DNA of 64,000 nt, from contig NZ_ARVV01000001.1 in the NCBI RefSeq assembly GCF_000385375.1, positions 3,410,001 through 3,474,000 on the forward strand, given 5' to 3'. The translations under genes and the position numbers were made by a program. Of the stretch, positions 24,393-34,917 are shown in pieces (position 1 is the first letter of the stretch; the number at the start of each line of letters is the position of its first letter). This stretch comes from Methyloversatilis discipulorum (GTDB taxonomy: Bacteria > Pseudomonadota > Gammaproteobacteria > Burkholderiales > Rhodocyclaceae). The notes beneath the pieces were generated by a model. It made no database searches. It saw only the letters and a program-made list of their open reading frames with translations, and was not told where the DNA came from.

Positions 24393-25465
24393 GCACTGCC
24401 ACACAGCCTGCGCCGCAGGTCGCCGTTTCCGCCGAGGCCACCGACAAGGCGCGCGTCAGCACCATGCTGAGCCCGCGCTTCTACACCACCGATTTCGCCG
24501 CGATGAACCGCCTCGACGTCGGCCCGGTGCGCGCCGAGTGGGACGCGATGATGCTGGAGTACGAAGGCGACAACAATCACGACCACTTCCAGCGCAGCGC
24601 CGATTTCGGCGAACAGATCCGCGACCTGCCGCCGGCGCTGCACCAGGAGTTCATGGACTTCCTGATCAGCTCGATCACCTCCGAATTTTCCGGCTGCGTG
24701 CTGTACAACGAAATAAAGAAGAACGTCGACAACCCGGACATCAAGGCACTGATGGCCTACATGGCGCGCGACGAGGCGCGCCACGCCAACTTCCTGAACA
24801 TGTCGCTGAAGGACTACGGCCTCGGCGTCGATCTGGGCAGCCTGAAGCGCACCAAGCGCTATACCTTCTTCAAGCCGAAGTACATCTTCTACGCCACCTA
24901 TCTGTCGGAGAAGATCGGCTACGCACGCTACATCACCATCTACCGTCAGCTCGAACGCCACCCCGAACTGCGCTTCCACCCGATCTTTCGCTGGTTCGAG
25001 CGCTGGTGCAATGACGAATTCCGGCACGGCGAATCGTTCGCCCTCATCCTGCGCGCCCAGCCTCACCTGCTGCGCGGCGCCAATCTGCTGTGGGTACGCT
25101 TCTTCCTGCTCGCGGTGTACGCGACGATGTATGTGCGCGACCACATGCGGCCGCAGCTGCACCAGGCCATGGGACTGGAGGCCGACAGCTACGACTACGC
25201 GGTATTCCGCATCACCTCGGACATTTCCAGGCAGGTGTTCCCGCTGACGCTGGACACCGACAGCCCGTCCTTCCGCGCTGGCCTCGAACGGCTGTTTGCG
25301 CTGGCCCAGGCAAACGAGGCGGCGAAGCAGCAGGGCGGCATCACCGGTCTGTTCAAGCGCGGCGCCTGCGCAGTGGCCGCCTTCGGCACCTTCGTCCGCC
25401 TCTACCTGCACCCGGTCAAGCCAAACGCGGTGCCGGACGACGTGCGCATGTCGCCGGCCTGGTGA
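24389..25465 (+). CDS. acsF: oxygen-dependent Mg-protoporphyrin monomethyl ester cyclase
   Basis: 358-residue diiron oxygenase that forms ring E of protochlorophyllide using O2. Two ExxH iron-ligand motifs are visible: E129ARH132 and E210FRH213, with further glutamates in [11 protein letters not shown]. Length is normal. Location inside the puh operon, between puhC and puhE, is the betaproteobacterial (Rubrivivax) arrangement. No anaerobic cyclase bchE was found in the window, so ring E closure encoded here requires oxygen. Confidence 0.96.
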   Translation: MSTATQPAPQVAVSAEATDKARVSTMLSPRFYTTDFAAMNRLDVGPVRAEWDAMMLEYEGDNNHDHFQRSADFGEQIRDLPPALHQEFMDFLISSITSEFSGCVLYNEIKKNVDNPDIKALMAYMARDEARHANFLNMSLKDYGLGVDLGSLKRTKRYTFFKPKYIFYATYLSEKIGYARYITIYRQLERHPELRFHPIFRWFERWCNDEFRHGESFALILRAQPHLLRGANLLWVRFFLLAVYATMYVRDHMRPQLHQAMGLEADSYDYAVFRITSDISRQVFPLTLDTDSPSFRAGLERLFALAQANEAAKQQGGITGLFKRGACAVAAFGTFVRLYLHPVKPNAVPDDVRMSPAW

Positions 25466-25470
25466 GCGCG

Positions 25471-26265
25471 ATGGACGGCGCCCTGCCCGGCTGGGCGCTG
25501 CCCCTGCTCTACGCGCTGGCGCTGTGGTGGGCGGCCACCGGCGCCATCCTCTATCTGGACGGTCTGCCGCGACGCACCTTCCGCCTCAGCATGACGGTGG
25601 CCAGCGTGCTGGCGATCGCCGCGCTGGCCGGCCTGCAGCACAGTGCGCAGCTCGACAGTGCCCTCGGCAGCTACTGCGGCTTCACCAGCGCGCTGGTGGT
25701 GTGGGGCTGGATGGAAATGAGCTTCCTGATGGGCTGGGTGACCGGCCCGCGCAAACACGCCTGCGCCGCGGGTTGCGACGGCGTCGCGCATTTCCGTCAC
25801 GCGACCGAGGCCATCATCCACCACGAACTGGCCATCGCCGGCGGCGCGTTGCTGATCTGGCTGCTCACGCTGGACGCCGTCAATGCGACCGCGCTGCACA
25901 GCTATCTGCTGCTCTGGGGCATGCGGCTGTCGGCTAAGCTGAACCTGCATTTCGGCGTGCGCAACTTCAGCGAGGAATTCCTGCCGCCGCACCTGCTCTA
26001 CCTGAAGAGCTTCTTCCGCCGGCGCCGCATGAATGCGCTGTGGCCGCTGTCCATCGTCGCCGGTAGCGCGCTCACCGGCGAGCTGATCGGTCACGCCGCC
26101 GCGGCAGTACCCGGCAGCGCCGACGCCGTGGCCCTCACCCTGCTCGCCACGATGGCCGGCCTGGCCGTGGTTGAGCACCTGTTCATGGTGCTGCCGCTGC
26201 CGTTCAACGCGATCTGGAACTGGGGACTAAAATCTCGCGCTCCGGAAGAGGTGAAGCCGCTCTGA
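25471..26265 (+). CDS. puhE: PuhE (DUF3623) membrane protein
   Basis: 264 residues, about seven hydrophobic helices, with the conserved segments GRNFSEEF-like VRNFSEEFLPPHLLYLKSFF and GYCGFTSAL-like SYCGFTSALVVWGWMEMSFL. In Rhodobacter PuhE affects bacteriochlorophyll and reaction-centre levels. The ATG at 25471 is chosen; a GTG at 25462 overlapping the acsF stop is an equally possible coupled start (same frame). It is the last gene of the bchF-puhE series, followed by REP-like repeats. Confidence 0.9.
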   Translation: MDGALPGWALPLLYALALWWAATGAILYLDGLPRRTFRLSMTVASVLAIAALAGLQHSAQLDSALGSYCGFTSALVVWGWMEMSFLMGWVTGPRKHACAAGCDGVAHFRHATEAIIHHELAIAGGALLIWLLTLDAVNATALHSYLLLWGMRLSAKLNLHFGVRNFSEEFLPPHLLYLKSFFRRRRMNALWPLSIVAGSALTGELIGHAAAAVPGSADAVALTLLATMAGLAVVEHLFMVLPLPFNAIWNWGLKSRAPEEVKPL

Positions 26266-26607
26266 CCGCGGGAGCGACCTCTGGTCGCGATGCGGCGATT
26301 GCGGACCGCCCAGACCGCTATCGCGAGCAAGCTTGCTCCCACAGAAACCTTGCCCATGCTGCCGACGCGGCGTGTTCTTGTGGGAGCGGCCCTGGCCGCG
26401 ACAGGGCTTTCGCTGTCCGCCGGCTCCGATCAAGGTCGATGTCGGGGTCAGAAGACCCCTCCCACAGAAACCCGATCCCGGCGCCGGCCGCAGGGCAGAC
26501 GCACCCCCTGTGGGAGCGGCCTTGGCCGCGACGAGGCTTTCGCTGCCCGCGGGCTTCGATCCAGACCACTTTCGCGAGCAAGCTCGCTCCCACCGGAGCC
26601 TTGTGCC
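26266..26607. repeat. cluster of five REP-like palindromes between convergent genes
   Basis: This 342-base gap has no gene. It contains five short palindromes of the form GTGGGAGCG-GCC-tt-GGC-CGCGA or its inverse: about 26269-26290, 26321-26342, 26380-26402, 26510-26532 and 26572-26593, plus a half-copy (CCTCCCACAG) near 26453. Orientation alternates between units. They resemble extragenic REP elements of Pseudomonas and are the same family as the units at 57694-57902. Confidence 0.85.
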
Positions 26608-27057
26608 CTAGCCGCCAATGCGTGCGAAGAACAGGCCGCGGTTGATGTCGCCGATGCTCACCATGCCGACCAGCTTGCCGTCGCGCGCGACCGGCATGCG
26701 GCGGAAGTTCTTGACGCCCATCCACGACGCCGCTTCGAGCACGGGCGTATCGGGTGACAGCGCCAGCGGGTTGCGCGTCATCACCGCGTCGACGCGCATC
26801 GCCAGCACGGCGTCGTAGCCCTGCTCCATCGCGAGAAAGTCACGTGTGCCGACGTTGTCGTGGATGTAGTCGCCGAGCTTGGGATACATCGGCAGCATGA
26901 TGTCGCGCACCGACACGATGCCGACCAGGGTGCCGTCCGGCTCGATGACCGGGATGGCGCCGCAGTGACGGCTGAGCATGTGGATGACGACGGATCTGAC
27001 GCTGTCGCCGGGTGCTGCGCTGAGCACGCCCGACGACATGACTTCGCTGACCTGCAT
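26608..27057 (-). CDS. CBS-domain pair protein
   Basis: 149 residues made of two CBS domains (MQVSEVMSSGVLSAAPGDSV... and VDAVMTRNPLALSPDTPV...). Such stand-alone pairs bind adenine nucleotides and sense energy state; target unknown. A good ribosome site (GGAGACAGTC before ATG) supports the start. It lies downstream of pufC on the same strand, separated by a 199-base gap with a hairpin, so it may be read through from the puf transcript or transcribed separately. It is a distant relative of the CBS protein at 49817-50239. Confidence 0.85.
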   Translation of the reverse strand: MQVSEVMSSGVLSAAPGDSVRSVVIHMLSRHCGAIPVIEPDGTLVGIVSVRDIMLPMYPKLGDYIHDNVGTRDFLAMEQGYDAVLAMRVDAVMTRNPLALSPDTPVLEAASWMGVKNFRRMPVARDGKLVGMVSIGDINRGLFFARIGG

Positions 27058-27226
27058 GACTGTCTCCTCTGCGCGGAGTGCGGGAGGGGCCAGCCGACCC
27101 GGGCGCTGCGCGGTCCGGACGCACCGGGTGGCGCGCCCTGTCTGCGTGGTGTCCGGATCCGCTCCCGCAGAGGCGCTGTCTGGCCCAGCGCGGAGGAGAA
27201 CTGCAGGAGCGGCCGAACGGGGTCGG

Positions 27227-27250
27227 GTCGGCGCACCGTGGCGCGCCGAC
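27227..27250 (-). terminator. hairpin just downstream of pufC
   Basis: Perfect 8-bp stem GTCGGCGC / GCGCCGAC with an 8-base loop, six bases after the pufC stop. No U-run follows, so it may act as an mRNA 3' stabiliser or Rho-linked terminator of the puf superoperon. The rest of the 199-base gap to the CBS gene shows no other feature. Confidence 0.5.
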
Positions 27251-27256
27251 CGTGGA

Positions 27257-28342
27257 TCAGGGCTTCGCCGCTTCCGCCTCGGCGGCCGGTTGCGGCGCCT
27301 CGGCTGCGGCGGCAGGCGGCAGTGCCGCCTGCGCGCCCGGGGCGCTGAGCGCCAGGTAGTCCTTCAGCATCGGCGTGCCATAGAGCGGCTTGTAGGCGCC
27401 CTGGTGGCAGGTCGCGCAGTTCAGCTTGGCAACGTCGCCGGTCGGGCCGAGCCGATGCGCCGGGAAGGTCGCGGTCAGCGGCACCATGTACTCGTTGTTC
27501 AGGTCGCGTGCCATCCGTATGCCGTGCCAGGCGGTCTGCCGCTGCGGCGTGCTTTCGGTCCATGGCGCGAAGGCGCGGCTGTTGTGGCAGTAGGTGCAAT
27601 TGACGCCGAGCGCGTCCGACATGTGCATCATCAGTCCGTAGGTGCCCTCGGTATCGGCCAGCGAACCATGCGCCGCGGTCGGCAGCGCGGTCACCGCATT
27701 GACGCGGATTTCCTGCCCTTTCTGCAGATAGCGGGTGAAGGCGTCGTAGGGCAGCGAGGCGTAGGCGACCGCGGCGTCCGGCGTGTTCTGCTGCATTTTC
27801 GACCCGGCCATGCGCGTCGCATGCTTCTGCGGCGGCGGCTGGAACCACACCTCGGCCGGTACCGGCATGCCGCGGTGGCAGGTGTAGCAGGTGACGCCGG
27901 TGTCGGCGACGTGCGGCTTCCAGTCGGCATTGATGTGCTGCGTCATCTGGATCATCCGCCGTGCCACCACCTTGGTGTACATCGAGTCGTCGGCCATGTT
28001 CTCCAGCTTGTGGCAGTAGGCGCAGCCCTGTTCCGGCGACACCCAGGCGGTCATCGCCACCATCAGCCGGGTGAACTCGGCCACGCTGACGTCGCCCAGC
28101 ACCTTCACGTTCTGGAACACCTCGGACGCCTTCTGCCCTTCGCGCGGCGCCGCCGGTATCGGCTCCGGCACCACGTTCTTCTGCTGCTCGCCCTCGACGA
28201 TGCGCGGGTTATAGACCTGGACCATGCCGGTGCCGCGCACGCCGCGCTGCACCGTGTCTATCGGCGGTTTCTCGCAGGCGGCGAGCAGCAGCCCCGCCCC
28301 CAGCATGGCGACGACACGCAGTGTTGCCTTCAGGGTGTTCAT
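27257..28342 (-). CDS. pufC: reaction-centre tetrahaem cytochrome c subunit
   Basis: 361-residue lipoprotein: signal peptide with lipobox LLLAAC (Cys23) and four CxxCH haem sites at residues 107-111, 152-156, 249-253 and 309-313, with methionine ligands in between (for example [19 protein letters not shown]). It re-reduces the special pair of the PufLM core from the periplasm. An Ala/Pro/Glu-rich tail of about 30 residues follows the last haem. Its ATG overlaps the pufM stop, and it is the last puf gene. Confidence 0.96.
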   Translation of the reverse strand: MNTLKATLRVVAMLGAGLLLAACEKPPIDTVQRGVRGTGMVQVYNPRIVEGEQQKNVVPEPIPAAPREGQKASEVFQNVKVLGDVSVAEFTRLMVAMTAWVSPEQGCAYCHKLENMADDSMYTKVVARRMIQMTQHINADWKPHVADTGVTCYTCHRGMPVPAEVWFQPPPQKHATRMAGSKMQQNTPDAAVAYASLPYDAFTRYLQKGQEIRVNAVTALPTAAHGSLADTEGTYGLMMHMSDALGVNCTYCHNSRAFAPWTESTPQRQTAWHGIRMARDLNNEYMVPLTATFPAHRLGPTGDVAKLNCATCHQGAYKPLYGTPMLKDYLALSAPGAQAALPPAAAAEAPQPAAEAEAAKP

Positions 28343-29316
28343 GGCTGCACTCCTTGCACGGTGGCGGGATCGACGACGGTGCCGAACACCGCCGGATACA
28401 TCGGTGCAACGTGATGCTTGACGGCCCACAGATACCAGTTGTCGACCACGGTGCCGGTCAGCAGGATGCCGATGCCGCCGGTCAGCGGACACAGCACGGC
28501 GAACCACCAGGCCCAACGGTGGATGGATTCCATCGACGCGTTGAAGCCCATGGTCCAGCGCCAGAACAGCGCGGCGCGTTCCGACGCGGTGCCGCGATCG
28601 ACGATCTGTTCGATCTCACGCTCGCCGCCGAAGCGACTGACCGCCAGGATGGTCGCGCCGTGCATCGCGAACAGCAGGGTCGAACCGTAGAGGAAGGCGA
28701 TCGACAGCATGTGGAAGGGGTTGTAGAACAGGTTGCCGTAGCGGATAGAGAACGCGGCGGTCCAGTCCAGGTGCGGGAAGATGCCGAAGGGCACCGCCTC
28801 CGACCACGAGCCCATCAGCACCGGGCGGATGAAGCCGAGCACCAGGTAGAGCCAGATCGCGGCCGCGAAGGCCCACGCCACGTGGGTGCCCATGCCGAGT
28901 GCGCGTGCCCTGCGGTACATGCGCACCCACCAGAGCAGGATGGAAGCGGTGAGGAAGAAGCCGGCCATCAGCCACCAGCCGCCCTCGTTCAGCGGTGGTA
29001 TCGACAGTCCGTAGTGCGGCGCCGGCGGCTCCAGCGCGAGCCAGAACAGCTGGCGCACGAACTCGATCGGATCCCAGTTCACCGAGGCCATCATGTTCAG
29101 GCCGATGATCTCGAAGGCGATGAAGCCGCAGATCAGCGACGCCAGCCCAAACCAGCCGAGATAGATCGGCCCGATCTGCGCGTCGCCGAGGCGACCGAAC
29201 AGATGCACGTGGGTCGGCGTGCCGGTGCGTTCGCGGTCGTCACGACCGACCGAAACACCGGGGAAGGACGGTGCGTGCACCTGCACCTGCGTGAATAGAT
29301 TCTGGTACTCGGCCAT
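28339..29316 (-). CDS. pufM: photosynthetic reaction centre M subunit
   Basis: 325 residues, five membrane helices, with the special-pair/iron histidine region [23 protein letters not shown] and [19 protein letters not shown]. It binds bacteriochlorophylls, bacteriopheophytin and quinone QA. Start at 29316 has GAGGG upstream. It follows pufL by 23 bases and overlaps pufC. Confidence 0.97.
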   Translation of the reverse strand: MAEYQNLFTQVQVHAPSFPGVSVGRDDRERTGTPTHVHLFGRLGDAQIGPIYLGWFGLASLICGFIAFEIIGLNMMASVNWDPIEFVRQLFWLALEPPAPHYGLSIPPLNEGGWWLMAGFFLTASILLWWVRMYRRARALGMGTHVAWAFAAAIWLYLVLGFIRPVLMGSWSEAVPFGIFPHLDWTAAFSIRYGNLFYNPFHMLSIAFLYGSTLLFAMHGATILAVSRFGGEREIEQIVDRGTASERAALFWRWTMGFNASMESIHRWAWWFAVLCPLTGGIGILLTGTVVDNWYLWAVKHHVAPMYPAVFGTVVDPATVQGVQP

Positions 29317-29339
29317 GATGGCACCCTCGCTTTCGTCTG

Positions 29340-30164
29340 TTATCGCCACACGGGAAGGTTGAGCCACCAGCTCCACCATTCCGGCCACCCGCGTGTCCAG
29401 AACGGACCGCTGATGACGATGCACACCGCGCTCCAGAAGCCGGCCGACAGCGCGAGGAAAAGACCCAGCCGATGCACGCCCAGCGTGCCGATCGAGTAGC
29501 CGATGGCGTCGCGGAAGAAGGTGTTTTCGTGGTCCGGCGTCTTGACCACACCGTCACCCGGCGGATTGGTCGCCGACAGGATGAGCGCACCGTGCAGCGA
29601 CAGCGCCAGCGTGGTGGCGAAGAAGCAGCTCACCGCCAGCATGTGCGCCGGGTTGTAGTGGAAGTGCAGATACTGGTAGCCGGTGTTCGACACCCAGTCG
29701 AGGTGGCTCATGATGCCGTACGGAAAACCGTGGCCCCAGGCGCCGAGCAGCAGCGGCCGGAACACCACCAGCGTGACGTAGGCGAAGATGGCGAACGAGA
29801 ACGCCACCGGCACGTGATACCCCATGCCGAGCTTGCGGCAGATCTCGACCTCGCGCAGCGCCCACGACACGAAGGCGCCGATCGCGCACACCGTGATCAG
29901 CTGCCACAGCCCGCCTTCCATCAGCGGTGCCATGCCCAGGCCGTACTTCAGGTCGGGCGGCGCGATGTTGATCTGCCAGAGATTCCAGGTGGTGCCCTGC
30001 GAGGCGCCCCAGATGATGAGCAGTGTGCCCAGCAGCGCGAAGAACAGGCTGGTGACACCGAAGAAACCGACGTAGAAGGGGCCGACCCAGAAGTCGAACA
30101 GGTCTCCGCCGAGCAGCGTCCCGCCACGGATGCGGTATTTTTTTTCGAAACTGAGCATGGACAT
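29340..30164 (-). CDS. pufL: photosynthetic reaction centre L subunit
   Basis: 274 residues, five membrane helices. The N-terminus [20 protein letters not shown] aligns with the known L subunit start, so the ATG at 30164 is chosen over upstream codons. Conserved [23 protein letters not shown] and [13 protein letters not shown] carry the pigment and iron histidines and the QB pocket. It lies 106 bases downstream of pufA, a longer gap than elsewhere in the operon. Confidence 0.97.
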   Translation of the reverse strand: MSMLSFEKKYRIRGGTLLGGDLFDFWVGPFYVGFFGVTSLFFALLGTLLIIWGASQGTTWNLWQINIAPPDLKYGLGMAPLMEGGLWQLITVCAIGAFVSWALREVEICRKLGMGYHVPVAFSFAIFAYVTLVVFRPLLLGAWGHGFPYGIMSHLDWVSNTGYQYLHFHYNPAHMLAVSCFFATTLALSLHGALILSATNPPGDGVVKTPDHENTFFRDAIGYSIGTLGVHRLGLFLALSAGFWSAVCIVISGPFWTRGWPEWWSWWLNLPVWR

Positions 30165-30230
30165 GCCAACCCCCTTATCCGGAAGCGCGATGCCTCCGCG
30201 GTAGAGACGCGCTGCAGCGCTCATGCGAGG

Positions 30231-30244
30231 CCGGGCAGGCCCGG
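30231..30244 (-). ncRNA. intercistronic hairpin between pufA and pufL
   Basis: GC stem CCGGG/CCCGG with a 4-base loop, 27 bases after the pufA stop, followed by the self-complementary GCGCTGCAGCGC at about 30211-30222. In Rhodobacter, hairpins at this place protect the pufBA message and give an excess of LH1 over reaction-centre transcripts. The sequence shows only the stem; the role is inferred. Confidence 0.4.
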
Positions 30245-30270
30245 TCCCCGCACTCCTGCCGTCAGTGCAT

Positions 30271-30471
30271 TTACTGCGTTGTCCGCATCGCGACCGGAGC
30301 CGGCATTGCGCTCTGGGCCGTTGCTGCGGGTTTCTTGCTCGGGCCTTCGATCCAGTTGAAGCGATCGGTGCTGAGCAGGATGAAATGGATCAGGAGCGCC
30401 AGCACCATGAGGAAGGTGAAGAGCGCGACCAGTGATCTGCGCGGATCGAAAAGCAACCAAATACGCCACAT
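30271..30471 (-). CDS. pufA: light-harvesting 1 alpha polypeptide
   Basis: 66 residues: short N-terminus [18 protein letters not shown], one membrane helix with the bacteriochlorophyll-binding histidine H29 ([11 protein letters not shown]) and a 20-residue periplasmic tail. GGAG precedes the ATG. Ten bases downstream of pufB. Confidence 0.96.
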   Translation of the reverse strand: MWRIWLLFDPRRSLVALFTFLMVLALLIHFILLSTDRFNWIEGPSKKPAATAQSAMPAPVAMRTTQ

Positions 30472-30481
30472 ATCTGCGCTC

Positions 30482-30715
30482 CTATGCCTGGTAGATGTAA
30501 GGAATGACCGAGTAGGTCGCCGCCCTGACGCCTTCGATCAGAGACGCATAACCCTCGGAACCCGGCAGCCAGGGGCGCCAGTTCCAGACGAGGATGTGCG
30601 CGATGATCGCGACGACCAGAAAGACGATGAAACTGGTCATGAAAATGGCGTGGAATTCCCGCGCCTCGGAATCTGTCAGTCCTGACAGGGATCCGCTTCT
30701 AGTGCCATCAGCCAT
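30482..30715 (-). CDS. pufB: light-harvesting 1 beta polypeptide
   Basis: 77 residues: acidic N-terminus ([15 protein letters not shown]22), one membrane helix and the pigment-binding H40 in [13 protein letters not shown]. At its C-terminus it is longer than many LH1 betas (about 25 residues after the WRPW motif). A strong AGGAGGT site precedes the ATG. The 138-base gap to bchZ holds no PpsR-type palindrome. Confidence 0.96.
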   Translation of the reverse strand: MADGTRSGSLSGLTDSEAREFHAIFMTSFIVFLVVAIIAHILVWNWRPWLPGSEGYASLIEGVRAATYSVIPYIYQA

Positions 30716-30853
30716 ACCGATTACCTCCTGACGGGCCTTTCGGCCATTGCCGCGCAACGCCCGCGCGGCGGGGACTTCCGGGGCTGACTGCGCCCCGCAA
30801 GAGGGTGGACGGACGCGTGCTGCGCCCGCTCCGGACGGTGGCCAGACCGGTCC

Positions 30854-32293
30854 TCATGTCGTTTCCAGCGCACGCTGCACGCGCGCTGCGGTGATGCGTT
30901 GCTCGTCGGCGCTGCGTGCCGCCTCCTCCGCCTTGTCGCGCAGCCGCTTGGCAGCCGAGATGCGCACCAGGAAGGGCTGCTTGTCGAGGTACTGATCGAG
31001 CAGCCGCTGGGCGTCTTCGTCCCACGGCCGTGCGTCGGCGCGGGCCAGCCGCGACGGTGTGGCATCGACGCGATCCATGTCGCTGCCCAGCGGCAGGATG
31101 TGGAACAGCGCGTCGAACAGCGCGTTGCACACCTCCTGCACCAGATAGGTGGCGCCGGCGTAGCCCATGAAGGGCGTGCCGGTATGGCGGCGGATGATGG
31201 CGCCGGGAAAGGAGGCAGGGATGTAGCTGCCGCGTGCGCCGCACTCGGCCATGTACATGCGCTCGTTGTAGCTGCCGAACATGACCAGCGGTGCCTTGTC
31301 GCGCACCAGCGCGCGCACTGCGTCGTTGTCGGTCTTGGCGCCGGCCCGGCGCGACACCGCGAAGGCACAGGGCAGACCCATGTCCTCCTCAAGGAAGTGG
31401 CGGATGCCGCGTGCGTAGGTGTCGTTGGCGACCACAGCGAAGCTGGCGGTGCCGAAGAAGTCCTGCGTCACCGAACGCCACAGATCCCACAGCGGCTTGA
31501 TCGTCGTGTGCTTCTCGCGCTCGATGAAGGGCTCCGGATCGAGTCCGGTCAGTTCGCCCAGTGCGCGCAGGAAGCGGGTGGTCGAGTGCAGGCCTATCGG
31601 CGCCTGCAGATAGGGCCGTTCCAGCGTTTCGCAGAGCAGCCGGCCGTACTCGCGGTACATGCAGATATTGACGTCGGCATCGACCAGTTTCGGCACGTCG
31701 GCCAGATGGCTGCCGAGCGGGAAGCTGAGGTTCACCTCGCAACCCATGCCTTCGACCAGGCGACGGATTTCCGCCAGATCGCTCGGCGTGTTGAAGCAGC
31801 CGTAGATCGGCCCGATGATGTTCACCCGCGGCTTCACGCCGTCGGCGCGCGGCTTGCGTTCGGGGATGCGCTTGACGCCGTACTGCGTCCACAGCCAGTT
31901 GATGGCGCGATTGGCGCACTGCCACTGGTCCTCGTCTATCGTGCGCGGCAGGAAGCGCTGGATGTTGGTGCCTTCGGGCGTCACGCCGCCGCCTATCATT
32001 TCGGCGATCGAGCCGGTCACGACCACCGCCGGCTGGTCCGGGTCCAGCACCTGGTGCGCTCGGCGCATGCTGCCTTCGGTACCCTCGCGGCCGAGCTGTT
32101 CTTCGGCCAGGCCGGTCACGACGATGGGCAGTTCGTGCGGCGGAAGGCCGTCGGTGTAATGCAGCACCGACGTGACCGGCAGGTTCTCGCAACCGACCGG
32201 ACCGTCGATCACCACCTGCAGACCCTTGATCGCGGTGAAGGTGTAGACCGCGCCCCAGTAGCCGCCTGCGCGGTCGTGGTCGAGGATCAGCAT
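30854..32293 (-). CDS. bchZ: chlorophyllide a reductase subunit Z
   Basis: 479 residues, NifK-like subunit of the BchXYZ reductase that reduces ring B of chlorophyllide a. The start [19 protein letters not shown] and the cluster-ligand region [20 protein letters not shown] are the BchZ hallmarks. It follows bchY by 46 bases, with an AGGTGG site before the ATG, and leads into pufB. Confidence 0.96.
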   Translation of the reverse strand: MLILDHDRAGGYWGAVYTFTAIKGLQVVIDGPVGCENLPVTSVLHYTDGLPPHELPIVVTGLAEEQLGREGTEGSMRRAHQVLDPDQPAVVVTGSIAEMIGGGVTPEGTNIQRFLPRTIDEDQWQCANRAINWLWTQYGVKRIPERKPRADGVKPRVNIIGPIYGCFNTPSDLAEIRRLVEGMGCEVNLSFPLGSHLADVPKLVDADVNICMYREYGRLLCETLERPYLQAPIGLHSTTRFLRALGELTGLDPEPFIEREKHTTIKPLWDLWRSVTQDFFGTASFAVVANDTYARGIRHFLEEDMGLPCAFAVSRRAGAKTDNDAVRALVRDKAPLVMFGSYNERMYMAECGARGSYIPASFPGAIIRRHTGTPFMGYAGATYLVQEVCNALFDALFHILPLGSDMDRVDATPSRLARADARPWDEDAQRLLDQYLDKQPFLVRISAAKRLRDKAEEAARSADEQRITAARVQRALETT

Positions 32294-32339
32294 GTCGCCA
32301 CCTGCCCGGTGCGGGCTCGCTGCGCGCTCCGATTCGTAC

Positions 32340-33887
32340 TCATATCGCCTCCTCGACGCTGCGCGCGCGGGCCAGCTTGGCCATCTTCGCGCGGTAGGCA
32401 GCGCGATACTCCGGCCTGTCCTTCGGCACGTCCTGCCACACGCCGCCGGCGTGACCGCTGCCGACGCCGTCGAAGAACTCGCTCATCGTGTCGAAGCGCG
32501 CCTTGTTGCCGATGGCACCATTGATCACCTGCGCCAGCGAGCCGGCACCGGCCGGCCCCATCAGCGGCCGCGCGGAAATCAGGTTGGTGAAGTAGAGCGC
32601 CGGGATGCGCGCCTCCTTCGCCGCCTGCACCACCGGCGTGGTGCCGATCGCCAGGTCCGGACTGAATTCGCGCATCGCGGCGAGATCCTGTTCGAGCGAG
32701 GCGCGGTACTGCACATGTACGCCGCGCGCACTCAGCCATTCGCGGTCGGCCGCGCTGTGCGGCGTCTGCGGGCAGGCGGTGCCGACGTAGCGCAGATCGG
32801 CGCCGCTCTCGACCAGCAGCCGTGCCACCAGCAGTTCAGAGCCTTCGTAGCCGGACAGCGTGATGCGCCCCCTGATCGGGTTGGCCGCGAGCGCGCCGCG
32901 TATCGCCGGCAGGAAGCGGTTCTTCGCCGCGTCGATCTGCGCCTGACCGACATTGGCCGCCTGGCCGATGGACTGCAGCCAGGCGTCGGTGCCATCGTGG
33001 CCGATCGGCGCCGAACCGACGATGGGTCGGCCGGCCGCCTCAAACTCGCGGAAGCTGGCGGTATAGAAGGGATGGATGGCGCCGACCACCGCGCAGTCGA
33101 GCGCGGCATACAGCTCGCGCCACTCGCGCGTCGGCACCACCGGGCCGGCCGCCAGACCCATCGGTTCGAGCAGCGAGCCGATGATGACTGGATCGACCGG
33201 GAACATTTCGCCCACCAGCGCCACCGTCGGCCGGTCGGCCACGCCGTTGCGCGGCGCCTGCACCGGCCCCTGCTCCGCCTCCTGGCGGGCATAGCGCAGC
33301 ATGGCGCCGGCCAGCACGTCCTTCGCCTCGGCGTGGGTCGGTACGCCGAAGCCGGGCACGTCGATGCCGATGATGCGCACGCCGTCGATCTCTTTCGGCA
33401 GCAGCTGCAGCGGCACACCGCTGGCCGTCGGCACGCACAGATTGATGATGACGATGGCGTCGTACTGGGCCGGATCGGCCAGCTTGTACACCGCCTCGCG
33501 GATGTCCTCGAACAGCTTGCCGGTCACCAGCGTTTCGCTGTTGAAGGGCACGTAACCGACGCTGCGGCGAGCACCGTAGAAATGCGAGGTGAAGGTGAGG
33601 CCATAGACGCAGCATGCGGAACCGGACAGCACGGTCGCGGTGCGGCGCATGCGCAGGCCGACGCGCAGCGAACCGAAAGCCGGGCACATGCTCTGCGGCT
33701 GGTCGTGCGGGCCCTTCGGATAGTCGGCGGCGTAGCGGTCCAGCGTTTCGCTCTTGCCGGCCGCGCGCGCCGCGCCGTCCAGCTGTTCGCGCCCGGCGTG
33801 GCAGCCGATGCCGTCACCGTCGGCCGGCCGACGCTGCGTCGACAGCGCGTCGGTGTTGATGACCTGTGTATGCGTTGTGTCGGTCAT
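32340..33887 (-). CDS. bchY: chlorophyllide a reductase subunit Y
   Basis: 515 residues, NifD-like partner of BchZ. Cysteines for the shared 4Fe-4S cluster appear in [24 protein letters not shown] and [10 protein letters not shown]. The ATG at 33887 is chosen since GAGGTGG lies just upstream; the frame also offers a GTG nine bases earlier. It follows bchX by ten bases. Confidence 0.96.
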   Translation of the reverse strand: MTDTTHTQVINTDALSTQRRPADGDGIGCHAGREQLDGAARAAGKSETLDRYAADYPKGPHDQPQSMCPAFGSLRVGLRMRRTATVLSGSACCVYGLTFTSHFYGARRSVGYVPFNSETLVTGKLFEDIREAVYKLADPAQYDAIVIINLCVPTASGVPLQLLPKEIDGVRIIGIDVPGFGVPTHAEAKDVLAGAMLRYARQEAEQGPVQAPRNGVADRPTVALVGEMFPVDPVIIGSLLEPMGLAAGPVVPTREWRELYAALDCAVVGAIHPFYTASFREFEAAGRPIVGSAPIGHDGTDAWLQSIGQAANVGQAQIDAAKNRFLPAIRGALAANPIRGRITLSGYEGSELLVARLLVESGADLRYVGTACPQTPHSAADREWLSARGVHVQYRASLEQDLAAMREFSPDLAIGTTPVVQAAKEARIPALYFTNLISARPLMGPAGAGSLAQVINGAIGNKARFDTMSEFFDGVGSGHAGGVWQDVPKDRPEYRAAYRAKMAKLARARSVEEAI

Positions 33888-33897
33888 GGTGGCCACC

Positions 33898-34917
33898 TCA
33901 GACGGTGTCGTACACCACTTCGAGCGACGGCCGGACCACGTCTTCGCGGCCCAGCATGTCGGCCACCGTGGCCGGCGTCATCACGTAGTCGCGACCGGTC
34001 ACGTCGGCGGCGAACAGGCCGAGCAGGCCGTCCTGGGTCATCGGCTTCGGCCGCACCGGTGGCGCTTCCGCCACGTTGGTGGCCAGTTCCTCGAACAGCG
34101 GCGCCCACTGCGAACCCGGACGGCCGATGATTTCGTAGCTGGCGCTCTTGCGCCGGATGTCGTCGTTGGCCGGAATGGTGGCCAGCACCGGAATGCCGGC
34201 CGCATCGGCGAACCTCGCCGCCTCGCCGGTGCCGTCATCGCGGTTGATCACGACGCCCGCCACACCGACGTTGCCGCCCAGCTTGCGGAAGTACTCGACC
34301 GCGCTGCACACGTTATTGGCGACGTACAGGCTCTGCAGGTCGTTGCTGGCGACCACGATCACCTTCTGGCACATGTCGCGGGCGATCGGCAGGCCGAAGC
34401 CGCCGCACACCACGTCGCCGAGGAAGTCGAGCAGCACGTAGTCGAAGCCCCAGTCATGAAAGCCGAGCTTCTCCAGCGTTTCGAAGCCGTGGATGATGCC
34501 GCGCCCGCCGCAGCCGCGACCGACCTCGGGGCCGCCCAGCTCCATCGCGAACACGCCATCGCGGATGAAGCAGACGTCGCCGATGCCGACCTCCTCGCCG
34601 GCCAGCTTCTTCTTCGAACTGGTTTCGATGATGGTCGGGCAGGCCTTGCCGCCGAACAGCAGCGAGGTGGTGTCGCTCTTCGGGTCGCAGCCGATCAGCA
34701 GCACCTTCTTGCCCTGCTGCGCCATCATGTAGCTCAGGTTGGCCAGCGTGAAGCTCTTGCCGATGCCGCCCTTGCCGTAGATGGCGATGATCTGGGTCTG
34801 CTTGGTCACTTCGCCGTCCGCGACGGGATCGGGATCGATCGCCGCCTCGGCGCGCAGCACCTTGGTCAGGTCGAACTTGATGGGGCTGACGGCACCGCCG
34901 CCACAGGCTTCGGTCAT
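33898..34917 (-). CDS. bchX: chlorophyllide a reductase Fe-S ATPase subunit X
   Basis: 339 residues, NifH-like. P-loop [20 protein letters not shown], cluster cysteines in VGRGCGGRGI and [13 protein letters not shown]. It donates electrons to BchYZ. The ATG overlaps the bchC stop by four bases (ATGA). Confidence 0.96.
   Translation of the reverse strand: MTEACGGGAVSPIKFDLTKVLRAEAAIDPDPVADGEVTKQTQIIAIYGKGGIGKSFTLANLSYMMAQQGKKVLLIGCDPKSDTTSLLFGGKACPTIIETSSKKKLAGEEVGIGDVCFIRDGVFAMELGGPEVGRGCGGRGIIHGFETLEKLGFHDWGFDYVLLDFLGDVVCGGFGLPIARDMCQKVIVVASNDLQSLYVANNVCSAVEYFRKLGGNVGVAGVVINRDDGTGEAARFADAAGIPVLATIPANDDIRRKSASYEIIGRPGSQWAPLFEELATNVAEAPPVRPKPMTQDGLLGLFAADVTGRDYVMTPATVADMLGREDVVRPSLEVVYDTV

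Noticed and set aside
26266..26607. CRISPR-like array from spaced palindromes
   Set aside because: Units are palindromic, vary in core and orientation and have irregular spacing; they fit REP elements and no cas gene is present.
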